Below are positions 1 to 6,513 of a stretch of 7,276 bases of DNA, piece after piece. Numbering within the stretch: position 1 is the first letter of the stretch; each line of letters opens with the position of its first letter. The notes under the pieces were generated by a model, which saw only the letters and a list, made by a program, of their open reading frames with translations, did no database searches and was not told the DNA's origin. This stretch comes from Hyphomicrobiaceae bacterium UBA2767 (GTDB lineage: Bacteria; Pseudomonadota; Alphaproteobacteria; Rhizobiales; Methyloligellaceae). The position numbers and the translations under genes are program-made. The stretch lies in NCBI GenBank assembly GCA_002352635.1, contig DEIT01000125.1:1-7276 (forward strand). Reading direction: 5' to 3'.

Positions 1-1569
1 ACGGCCGGCTTTGGCGGCCTTCAGGATACCGGCGGTATCCTGCCCACTCTTTCCGGGCAAAAACCCGAGATCAAACCCGGCGACGCGCGATGCGGCATGG
101 TGCAGGACATTGAAGCCGTTCCAGTCCTTCTTCACCACACCTGTTGCAGCCGCCAGTTTCGCCGCCAACGCCATAATGCTGGCGCCATCCGAGCGGGCAA
201 GCGCGCCGCTACCAACAACAATCATGGGTCGCTTGGCTGATTTGAGTGTCTTGGCGAAGGCATGTTTGCCATTGGCGATATCGGCAAGTGATTTCGGTCC
301 GGCACCAATATAATCGTATTCATATGTGAGATCGGCTTCCGGACCGATGACGCCTACTTTTAAAGCACCTGCACGCCATCGTCTGCGTAACCGGGCATTC
401 ACCACGGCAGCTTCCGAGCGAGGATTGCAACCAACCAGAAGCAGTGCATCCACCTCATCAACGCCGGCGAGGGTCGAATTGAACAGATAACTTTCTCGCC
501 CCATTGCCGGGTCTATCGCAGCCCCGTCCTGTCGGCAGTCAATATGGGGTGATCCGATCTGGGTCATCAGATCCTTAAGCGCATACATATCCTCAGCGCC
601 TGCGAGGTCTCCCGCGATTGCTGCAATCCTGGATCCCTTGACCGGCTTCAGCTTGCGCGCGATCGCAGCGAACGCTTCATCCCATGTGGCAGGACGCAGC
701 TTGCCGCGGCTGCGCACATAGGGCTGATCAAGGCGTTGTGTGCGTAACCCGTCCCAGATGAAGCGAGACTTGTCGGAAATCCATTCCTCATTCACGTCAT
801 CATTGTTGCGCGGCAGAATGCGCATGACTTCGCGGCCCCGCGTGTCGACGCGGATGTTGCAGCCAATGGCGTCCATCACATCGATGGATTCCGTGTTGCG
901 CAATTCCCACGGACGTGCCGCGAACGCATAAGGTTTCGATGTGAGCGCACCCACAGGGCAAAGGTCGATCACATTGCCGGACATTTCCGACATCATGCCC
1001 TGCTCCAGATAGGTTGTGATCTCCACATCCTCGCCGCGGCCCGTCATGCCGAGTTCTTCAACGCCTGCCACCTCTGTCATAAAGCGGACGCAACGCGTGC
1101 AGTGGATGCAGCGTGTCATGATGGTCTTGATGAGCGGACCGATGTTCTTGTCCTCGACCGCGCGTTTGTTTTCCTTGAACCGGCTTCCGTCGACCCCATA
1201 GGCCATGGCCTGATCCTGCAGGTCGCACTCGCCGCCCTGATCGCAGATTGGGCAGTCGAGCGGGTGGTTGATGAGCAGGAACTCCATCACCCCTTCCCGC
1301 GCTTTCTTTACCGTTTCGGAATTGGTGCGGATCTCGGGCGGCTCGCCGTCGCGACCAGGGCGAAGGTCGTTGACGCCCATGGCGCATGAGGCCACTGGTT
1401 TCGGCGCGCCCACCACTTCGACAAGGCACATGCGGCAGTTGCCGGCGATCGAAAGGCGTTCGTGGTAACAAAAACGCGGGATTTCCACGCCGGCCTCTTC
1501 GCAGGCCTGGATCAGTGTGATGCCGTCCGCGACCTCGATGTCGGTGCCGTCTATTGTGAGCTTAGGCAT
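1..1569 (-). CDS. nuoG: NADH-quinone oxidoreductase subunit G, N-terminal 523 codons (runs off left edge)
   Basis: Large iron-sulfur subunit of the NADH-oxidising arm of complex I; it carries electrons from NuoE/NuoF toward NuoB. The frame is open without a stop from the ATG at 1569 to base 1, translated by hand, and starts MPKLTIDGTDIEV. The [2Fe-2S] N1b ligands are C34, C45, C48 and C62. The His-Cys [4Fe-4S] N5 ligands are H102, C106, C109 and C115 in the LDCPICDQGGECDLQ stretch. The N4 ligands are C154, C157, C160 and C204. A molybdopterin-oxidoreductase-like domain begins at about residue 220 and continues past the edge. The extra N7 cluster of E. coli and Thermus is not encoded: only C237 (DAIGCNI) remains of that motif. 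Related proteins are about 690 residues, so roughly the last quarter is outside the window. A GGGAG Shine-Dalgarno sequence (1576-1580) lies 6 bases before the ATG. The gene follows nuoF after a 128-base gap, the largest within the operon here. Confidence 0.97.
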   Translation of the reverse strand, partial: MPKLTIDGTDIEVADGITLIQACEEAGVEIPRFCYHERLSIAGNCRMCLVEVVGAPKPVASCAMGVNDLRPGRDGEPPEIRTNSETVKKAREGVMEFLLINHPLDCPICDQGGECDLQDQAMAYGVDGSRFKENKRAVEDKNIGPLIKTIMTRCIHCTRCVRFMTEVAGVEELGMTGRGEDVEITTYLEQGMMSEMSGNVIDLCPVGALTSKPYAFAARPWELRNTESIDVMDAIGCNIRVDTRGREVMRILPRNNDDVNEEWISDKSRFIWDGLRTQRLDQPYVRSRGKLRPATWDEAFAAIARKLKPVKGSRIAAIAGDLAGAEDMYALKDLMTQIGSPHIDCRQDGAAIDPAMGRESYLFNSTLAGVDEVDALLLVGCNPRSEAAVVNARLRRRWRAGALKVGVIGPEADLTYEYDYIGAGPKSLADIANGKHAFAKTLKSAKRPMIVVGSGALARSDGASIMALAAKLAAATGVVKKDWNGFNVLHHAASRVAGFDLGFLPGKSGQDTAGILKAAKAGR

Positions 1570-1697
1570 GCCGTGCTCCCGCTACCTTTTGCCCTGACGG
1601 GTGCGAAAATACCCGACAGCCGTCAAGGTCGTTCCCGGACTTTAATATCCAACGAGCCTTGTGTGACTGCGGCATTTCTCTCGCCATATCCACTGTG
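1570..1697 (-). other. nuoF-nuoG intergenic gap with no confident gene
   Basis: This is the only sizeable gap between nuo genes in the window; the other junctions overlap or are under 30 bases. It contains a hairpin (1594-1619) and the nuoG ribosome binding site. It is nearly filled by a 41-codon reading frame (ATG at 1687, TAA at 1562-1564, beginning MAREMPQSHK) that starts 10 bases after the nuoF stop and overlaps the nuoG start by 8 bases. That geometry would suit an operon gene. However, the frame has no good Shine-Dalgarno sequence, uses AGA, ATA and TTA codons, and has about 55% G/C at third positions by hand count. I recognise no domain in it and do not call it a gene. Confidence 0.5.
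1594..1619 (-). other. Imperfect hairpin in the leader of nuoG
   Basis: In the transcript, arm CTGTCGGGT and arm ACCCGTCAG enclose the 8-base loop ATTTTCGC. Five pairs close the loop, then comes one T-T mismatch, then three more pairs. No U-run follows, so this is not a standard intrinsic terminator. It lies about 25 bases before the nuoG ATG and could serve as an mRNA processing or stability element; that role is inference. An alternative pairing of a nearby GACGG with CCGTC is possible. Confidence 0.4.
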
Positions 1698-3008
1698 CTA
1701 CTCCGCCGCTGCCGGTTCACGCACCGCGCCATCCGGCTTCGCGTTTGAGCTGTATTGATCGATTCGTTCCTCGATGACATGGCGGAAGTGGGTGATGAGC
1801 CCCTGGACTGGCCACGCGGCCGCATCGCCGAGCGCGCAAATCGTATGCCCTTCGACCTGATAGGTCACTTCCAGAAGCATGTCGATTTCCCGTTTTTCCG
1901 CCTCGCCGCGCGCCATGCGATCAAGGACGCGGTACATCCATCCTGTTCCTTCCCGGCAGGGTGTGCACTGGCCGCAGCTTTCATGCTTGTAGAAATAGGA
2001 CAGCCTGGCGATGGCGCGGATAATATCCGTGCTCTTGTCCATGACGATGACGGCTGCCGTGCCGAGGCCCGACTTGAGCGCCGCGAGCGAGTCGAAGTCC
2101 ATGTGCAAAGACTGGCAACTGTCGACAGGCAGACAACGCACCGACGACCCACCCGGTATAACGGCAAGCAGATTATCCCAGCCACCGCGCACACCGCCCG
2201 CATGGCGCTCCAAAAGTTCCTTCAGCGGGATGCCCATTTCTTCCTCAACATTGCAGGGCCGGTTCACATGCCCTGAGATGCAAAAGAGTTTGGTGCCGGT
2301 GTTGTTGGGGCGGCCAAGAGCGGAAAACCAGCTCGCACCGCGTCGCAGTATGTCCGGGGCGACCGCGATGCTCTCAACGTTGTTGACGGTGGTCGGCGCG
2401 CCATAGAGCCCGGCATTTGCGGGGAACGGAGGTTTGAGGCGCGGTTGGCCCTTCTTGCCCTCCAGGCTCTCCAGAAGGGCTGTCTCCTCGCCGCAGATGT
2501 AAGCGCCCGCACCATGGTGCAGATAAAGATCGAAATCATATCCATGGACGTTGTTTTTGCCGATCAGCTTGGCGTCATAGGCTTCGTCGATGGCCGCCTG
2601 TAGGACTTCACGCTCGCGGATGAACTCACCGCGAATATAGATGTAACCGGTGTTTGAACCCATCGCGAAGCCGGCAATCAAACACCCCTCGATCAGCAGA
2701 TGCGGATCGTGGCGCATGATCTCCCGGTCCTTGCAGGTTCCGGGCTCGGATTCATCAGCATTAACAACGAGATAATGGGGCCGGCCATCAGACTGCTTTG
2801 GCATGAACGACCACTTGAGTCCGGTAGGGAATCCGGCGCCGCCACGCCCGCGCAAACCTGATGCCTTGATCTCGTCAATGATCCAGTCGCGGCCATTCTG
2901 TAGAAACTTTTTTGTACCGCGCCAGGCGCCGCGTTTCTTGGCGCCCTTGAGGCCGGCGTCTTCAAATCCGTAAAGGTTGCGAAAGATACGATCTTCGTCC
3001 TTCAACAT
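1698..3008 (-). CDS. nuoF: NADH-quinone oxidoreductase subunit F (NADH- and FMN-binding, 51 kDa homologue)
   Basis: NuoF holds FMN, oxidises NADH and passes electrons to cluster N3 at the tip of the peripheral arm. The 436-residue product has the family's usual length. The glycine-rich NADH/FMN loop is at residues 51-63 (GLRGRGGAGFPTG). A second nucleotide-binding stretch, GAGAYICGEETAL, covers 166-178. The [4Fe-4S] N3 ligands are C345, C348 and C351 (ESCGQCTPCREG) and C391 (HTICALGD). The start is the ATG at 3006-3008, giving MLKDEDRIF. It shares one base with the nuoE stop (TAATG) and is preceded by an AGAGGGG ribosome binding sequence. The frame stays open upstream to 3269, but that stretch lies inside nuoE and encodes nothing NuoF-like. 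The stop is TAG at 1698-1700. The last dozen residues (after about 424) form a short, low-complexity tail. Confidence 0.98.
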   Translation of the reverse strand: MLKDEDRIFRNLYGFEDAGLKGAKKRGAWRGTKKFLQNGRDWIIDEIKASGLRGRGGAGFPTGLKWSFMPKQSDGRPHYLVVNADESEPGTCKDREIMRHDPHLLIEGCLIAGFAMGSNTGYIYIRGEFIREREVLQAAIDEAYDAKLIGKNNVHGYDFDLYLHHGAGAYICGEETALLESLEGKKGQPRLKPPFPANAGLYGAPTTVNNVESIAVAPDILRRGASWFSALGRPNNTGTKLFCISGHVNRPCNVEEEMGIPLKELLERHAGGVRGGWDNLLAVIPGGSSVRCLPVDSCQSLHMDFDSLAALKSGLGTAAVIVMDKSTDIIRAIARLSYFYKHESCGQCTPCREGTGWMYRVLDRMARGEAEKREIDMLLEVTYQVEGHTICALGDAAAWPVQGLITHFRHVIEERIDQYSSNAKPDGAVREPAAAE

Positions 3009-3676
3009 TATTTTCCGCCCCTCTTCGCCGCCGGTTTTGCCCTGGTGGACGGTTTGGCTGAAGCTTTTCCTTTTGGATTTGCGCCATTGAGCAATGTCGT
3101 CGGACCGCCTTCTGGACAGGAAAACTGACGACCGTTTTGCGGGCCGGGAGTAACCGCTTTCCCTTCGCGCAGATCGGTAAGCAATTGCTCGAAACTCTCC
3201 GGCGTCAAATCCTCGTAGTAGTCCTTGTTGATCTGCACCATTGGCGCGTTGGTGCAGGCACCCAGGCATTCGACCTCAAGCCAGGAGAACACACCGTCGT
3301 CGGTGACCTGTTGCTGCTCGCCGATGACGCGGCGGCACACATCCTTGAGCTCGTTGGCTCCCCGCAGCCAGCAGGGCGTCGTACCGCACAGTTGGACGAA
3401 ATATTTTCCGACCGGCGACAAATTGAACATGGTGTAGAAGGTCGCGATTTCGTAGACGCGGATGTAGGCCATGTCGAGCATGTTGGCCACCGCGCGAAGT
3501 GCGGGTTCCGGCAGCCAGCCGTCATGTTGTTCCTGGGCCCGCCAGAGAAGCGGGATGACAGCCGAAGCCTGCCTGCCTTTCGGGAATTTCTTGATCTGGT
3601 TTTTCGCCCACTTCAGATTCGCAGGAGAAAACTCGAACTTTTTCGGCTGGACGGAATCAAGGCGACGCACACTCAT
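3008..3676 (-). CDS. nuoE: NADH-quinone oxidoreductase subunit E (24 kDa homologue)
   Basis: A thioredoxin-like [2Fe-2S] protein that binds cluster N1a beside the FMN of NuoF. The 222-residue product shows the family's four cysteines at C97 and C102 (CGTTPC) and C137 and C141 (CLGAC). The helical N-terminal part (about residues 15-70) precedes the thioredoxin-like fold (about 90-170). Residues from about 172 on are an extension, and 201-222 form a basic tail of Lys, Ala and Pro that is absent from short NuoE proteins such as that of E. coli. Similar basic tails occur in alphaproteobacterial NuoE. The ATG at 3674-3676 overlaps the nuoD stop (ATGA), which suggests translational coupling. The stop TAA (3008-3010) shares a base with the nuoF ATG. 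Confidence 0.97.
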   Translation of the reverse strand: MSVRRLDSVQPKKFEFSPANLKWAKNQIKKFPKGRQASAVIPLLWRAQEQHDGWLPEPALRAVANMLDMAYIRVYEIATFYTMFNLSPVGKYFVQLCGTTPCWLRGANELKDVCRRVIGEQQQVTDDGVFSWLEVECLGACTNAPMVQINKDYYEDLTPESFEQLLTDLREGKAVTPGPQNGRQFSCPEGGPTTLLNGANPKGKASAKPSTRAKPAAKRGGK

Positions 3677-4857
3677 CGATCCACCTCCCCGAAAACAATG
3701 TCCAGTGAACCTAGAATGGCGGAAACGTCAGCCAGCATGTGTCCCTTGCACAGGAAGTCCATGGCCTGAAGGTGCGCAAAACCCGGTGCCCGGATTTTGC
3801 ACCGATAGGGACGGTTGGAGCCATCCGATACGAGAAAGACACCAAACTCACCTTTCGGCGCTTCGACCGCGGCATACACTTCGCCCTCGGGAACATGGTA
3901 GCCCTCGGTGAACAGCTTGAAGTGATGAATAAGCGCTTCCATTGAGCGTTTCATCTCGCCGCGCTTGGGTGGGACGATTTTCTGGCTCGTGGTTGATACA
4001 GGGCCGCCCTGTTCACGAAGTTTGTGACAGCATTGCCGCATCAGGCGAACCGATTGGCGCATCTCTTCCATGCGAATGAGATAGCGATCGTAGCAATCAC
4101 CGTTCTTGCCGATTGGAATTTCGAAATCGAGCTCGCTATAGCACTCATAAGGCTGAGCTTTTCGCAAATCCCAAGCCGCACCGGAGCCCCGTACCATGAC
4201 CCCGGAAAACCCCCAGGCGAAAGCGTCATCTAATTCGACAATGGCGATATCAACGTTGCGCTGCTTGAAGATGCGGTTTTCGGTCAGCAACCCTTCAATG
4301 TCGTCGAGCACCTTCAGGAAGGGGTCGCAAAATGCCTCGATATCGTCAATGAGATCGGGAGGCAGATCCTGATGTACTCCGCCGGGACGAAAATACGCGG
4401 CATGCATGCGCGAACCGGACGCCCGCTCATAGAAGATCATCAGCTTCTCGCGTTCCTCAAAACCCCATAACGGTGGCGTCAGTGCGCCGACATCCATGGC
4501 CTGGGTTGTGACGTTGAGGATATGCGAAAGGAGCCGGCCAATCTCCGAATAGAGGACACGGATCAACTGGGCGCGGCGCGGCACATCGATACCGAGCAGC
4601 TTTTCAACGGCGAGCGCGAAGGCGTGCTCCTGGTTCATGGGCGCGACGTAATCAAGCCTGTCGAAATACGGCACGGCCTGAAGGTAGGTTTTGTGCTCGA
4701 TGAGTTTTTCGGTGCCGCGGTGAAGGAGCCCGATGTGAGGGTCCACTCGCTCAACCACCTCGCCGTCGAGTTCAAGTACGAGACGCAGTACGCCATGAGC
4801 AGCCGGATGCTGAGGGCCGAAATTGATGGTGAAATTACGGATTTCGGTTTCTGCCAT
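3673..4857 (-). CDS. nuoD: NADH-quinone oxidoreductase subunit D (49 kDa homologue)
   Basis: With NuoB and the membrane arm, NuoD forms the quinone-reduction pocket of complex I. The 394-residue protein has normal length for a stand-alone NuoD and is not fused to NuoC as in E. coli. Two residues known in the family to contact the quinone headgroup are visible: H21 in the GPQHPAAHG loop and Y70 in FDRLDYVAP. They are 49 residues apart, the same spacing as His59 and Tyr108 of the bovine 49 kDa subunit. The [NiFe]-hydrogenase-like large-subunit fold spans nearly the whole chain, and the conserved C-terminus ILGSLDIVFGEVDR is intact. The start ATG (4855-4857) follows GAGGCC and lies 14 bases after the stop of the thioesterase gene. 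The stop TGA overlaps the nuoE start by 4 bases. Confidence 0.98.
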   Translation of the reverse strand: MAETEIRNFTINFGPQHPAAHGVLRLVLELDGEVVERVDPHIGLLHRGTEKLIEHKTYLQAVPYFDRLDYVAPMNQEHAFALAVEKLLGIDVPRRAQLIRVLYSEIGRLLSHILNVTTQAMDVGALTPPLWGFEEREKLMIFYERASGSRMHAAYFRPGGVHQDLPPDLIDDIEAFCDPFLKVLDDIEGLLTENRIFKQRNVDIAIVELDDAFAWGFSGVMVRGSGAAWDLRKAQPYECYSELDFEIPIGKNGDCYDRYLIRMEEMRQSVRLMRQCCHKLREQGGPVSTTSQKIVPPKRGEMKRSMEALIHHFKLFTEGYHVPEGEVYAAVEAPKGEFGVFLVSDGSNRPYRCKIRAPGFAHLQAMDFLCKGHMLADVSAILGSLDIVFGEVDR

Positions 4858-4871
4858 GGCCTCGCCGCGCC

Positions 4872-5297
4872 TTATCCGTTCAGTCTCGCGCGTTTGTCGT
4901 CCACGCGCGCGTTAAACCGGTCCCATTTCACGATGAAACGTTCATGACGGCCATCGCTGATCGCATCAACCCCATCATGTGCCTTCACGACAAATGTCGC
5001 TTTTGGCCCTCTCAATTCGGTCATTTCGGCATCGACCGTGACCGTCAACCCCGGAGGTGTTGCCGCCGTGTGAGAAAAATCGACATGGGTCCCAAGGCTC
5101 CCCTCGCCCGCATCCAGATGGGGCTCAAGCAATTGGATGCATGTCCATTCCATCAGCCCGACCATAAAGCCGGTTGCCAAAACATCCGGCATCACCTGAA
5201 ATTGCGGCGCCTCAGGGTACAAGTGCGGAACGGTTTTGTTTTCCGGAACCTTGTACTCAAAACGGTAAGTCAGTCCGGGTATCAGCGTATCTCTCAC
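4872..5297 (-). CDS. FlK-like hotdog-fold acyl-CoA thioesterase encoded between nuoC and nuoD
   Basis: A 141-residue soluble protein with no signal peptide or membrane segment. It resembles fluoroacetyl-CoA thioesterase FlK of Streptomyces cattleya (about 139 residues), compared from memory. FlK hydrolyses fluoroacetyl-CoA and so prevents formation of the aconitase poison fluorocitrate. The shared blocks are KTV.HLYPE (21-29), TGFMVGLMEW (42-51), GEGSLGT (64-70), HTAATPPGLTVTV (76-88), HDGVD (107-111) and HER (118-120). The FlK catalytic residues T42, E50 and H76, and the fluorine-site residues G69 and R120, fall at identical numbers with no gap. Lid residues V23, L26 and F33 are kept, but the FlK gate Phe36 is Met here, so the real substrate may be a different short acyl-CoA. 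The start is GTG (5295-5297), overlapping the nuoC TGA as GTGA, with GGGAAGG about 7 bases upstream; the alignment to FlK from residue 1 supports this start. It is not a known complex I subunit. Family assignment is strong; substrate and role are unknown. Confidence 0.88.
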   Translation of the reverse strand: MRDTLIPGLTYRFEYKVPENKTVPHLYPEAPQFQVMPDVLATGFMVGLMEWTCIQLLEPHLDAGEGSLGTHVDFSHTAATPPGLTVTVDAEMTELRGPKATFVVKAHDGVDAISDGRHERFIVKWDRFNARVDDKRARLNG

Positions 5298-5923
5298 GAC
5301 TTCGCCTTCCCGTTGCCGCCTTCATCCGCCTTTTCATCTCCCGGAAGAACATAGTCGGCTCCCTCCCACGGGCTGATTGCATCGAAATTGCGGAATTCCT
5401 GTGCCAGTTTTACCGGTTCGTAGACAACGCGCTTTTGATCCTCGTCATAGCGCACCTCGACAAAACCGGTGAGAGGGAAGTCCTTGCGCAGGGGATGACC
5501 CTGAAATCCGTAGTCGGTCAGCAAACGGCGCAGGTCGGGATGGTCGGAAAACAGGATGCCGTAAAGATCGAAGGCCTCGCGCTCGAACCAGTTTGCGGCA
5601 GGAAAAATATCAACCACACTTGGTACGGGTGTTGCCTCATCGACGCTGGTCTTGATCCGGATGCGCATGTTCTGGCGCGGGCTGAGGAGGTGATAGACCA
5701 CGTCGAAACGCCTACCGCGTTCGGGGTAATCGACCCCGGCGATATCGATCAGGCAATCGAACAGACAGCGGGCATCACTTTTCAGAAGCTTGATTGTCTC
5801 GGCGATGTGTTCGCAGGATACATCGATCGTCAATTCGCCATAGGCCACCGTCCAGCCATTGACGATGTCATCGCCCAGCGCTTCCGCAACATAGTCCCCA
5901 AGGTCTCGTAGGCCCGCGTCCAT
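5294..5923 (-). CDS. nuoC: NADH-quinone oxidoreductase subunit C (30 kDa homologue)
   Basis: A peripheral-arm subunit that braces NuoD and NuoB; it binds no cofactor. The 209-residue product carries the 30 kDa subunit signature at residues 114-153, running from EREAFDLYGI through the HPDLRRLLTDYGF and GHPLRKDFPLTG segments. The acidic and Gly/Lys-rich C-terminus after about residue 195 is a short unconserved tail. The start chosen is the ATG at 5921-5923 (MDAGLRDLG), with GGCGGGGA just upstream. Upstream codons in the same frame fall inside nuoB and are not NuoC-like. It begins 29 bases after the nuoB stop. Its TGA overlaps the GTG start of the thioesterase gene by 4 bases. Confidence 0.97.
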   Translation of the reverse strand: MDAGLRDLGDYVAEALGDDIVNGWTVAYGELTIDVSCEHIAETIKLLKSDARCLFDCLIDIAGVDYPERGRRFDVVYHLLSPRQNMRIRIKTSVDEATPVPSVVDIFPAANWFEREAFDLYGILFSDHPDLRRLLTDYGFQGHPLRKDFPLTGFVEVRYDEDQKRVVYEPVKLAQEFRNFDAISPWEGADYVLPGDEKADEGGNGKAKS

Positions 5924-5952
5924 ATTTCCCCGCCGCTCGCTCGCTTTTGCCT

Positions 5953-6513
5953 CTAGCGTTCTATCGTGCCAGTCCGGCGAATTTTTTGCTGTAGAAGCAA
6001 AATGCCGTAGAGCAACGCTTCCGCTGTAGGCGGACAACCAGGAACATAAATATCGACCGGAATGACACGGTCGCAGCCACGCACAACGGAATAGGAATAG
6101 TGATAGTAACCGCCACCATTGGCACAACTTCCCATTGAGATGACGTAACGGGGTTCTGGCATCTGATCGTAAACCTTGCGGATTGCCGGTGCCATTTTAT
6201 TAGTCAGCGTGCCCGCAACGATAATCACATCCGACTGGCGCGGGCTCGCGCGCGGGGCGAAGCCGAAACGTTCCACGTCGTATCGCGGCATCGACGCCTG
6301 CATCATTTCGACCGCACAACAGGCAAGCCCGAAGGTCATCCACATCAGCGAACCGGTGCGCGCCCAGTTGATCAGCTCATCGGTTGAGGTGACGAGAAAT
6401 CCCTTATCGGCAAGTTCATTCGAAATCTCGGTGAAATACGGAGAGACTTGCGTCTGGTTAGCGGCAGCACCGTCGCGACGGTGGTCGAAGACCGGTGTGG
6501 GGATTAATCCCAT
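5953..6513 (-). CDS. nuoB: NADH-quinone oxidoreductase subunit B (PSST/20 kDa homologue, cluster N2)
   Basis: NuoB holds the terminal [4Fe-4S] cluster N2, which reduces quinone at the NuoB/NuoD interface. The 186-residue protein has the family's ligands: the tandem C65-C66 (GLACCAVEM), C130 (MGSCANGGGYY) and C160 (VPGCPPTAEALLYG). The conserved arginine-rich stretch RFGFAPRASPRQSD covers 82-95. The N-terminal 30 or so residues are variable, as usual. I chose the ATG at 6511-6513 (MGLIPTPVF) because AAGGGG lies 8-9 bases upstream. An in-frame ATG at 6534 (MAKRGAR) lacks a Shine-Dalgarno sequence and would deepen the overlap with nuoA to 31 bases. With the chosen start the overlap with nuoA is 10 bases. 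Confidence 0.97.
   Translation of the reverse strand: MGLIPTPVFDHRRDGAAANQTQVSPYFTEISNELADKGFLVTSTDELINWARTGSLMWMTFGLACCAVEMMQASMPRYDVERFGFAPRASPRQSDVIIVAGTLTNKMAPAIRKVYDQMPEPRYVISMGSCANGGGYYHYSYSVVRGCDRVIPVDIYVPGCPPTAEALLYGILLLQQKIRRTGTIER

Noticed and set aside
1..1569. Possible frameshift or decay in nuoG
   Set aside because: Hand translation of all 523 codons shows no stop and continuous NuoG sequence; the gene is only cut by the window edge.
1562..1687. A 41-codon small protein gene between nuoF and nuoG
   Set aside because: No Shine-Dalgarno sequence, atypical codons and no recognisable domain. It is kept only as a hypothesis in the findings because of its suggestive spacing.
1755..2276. 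Plus-strand open frame of 173 codons
   Set aside because: It is antisense to nuoF. The reverse strand carries the N3 cysteines and family motifs; this strand shows nothing.
3009..3269. Possible 87-residue N-terminal extension of NuoF
   Set aside because: The upstream frame lies inside nuoE, is rich in Arg and Ser and unlike NuoF, and the ATG at 3008 has a ribosome binding site and gives the normal family N-terminus.
3137..3769. Plus-strand open frame of 210 codons
   Set aside because: It is antisense to nuoE and the 3' end of nuoD, with no recognisable motif and no context of its own.
5174..5911. Plus-strand open frame of 245 codons
   Set aside because: It lies opposite nuoC and the thioesterase gene, which have clear family motifs; its translation shows no recognisable domain. 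It is a shadow of GC-rich coding DNA.
5924..6127. Possible 68-residue N-terminal extension of NuoC, apparently a hydrophobic leader
   Set aside because: It overlaps the 3' end of nuoB in another frame. NuoC is soluble and needs no leader, and the ATG at 5923 has a Shine-Dalgarno sequence.
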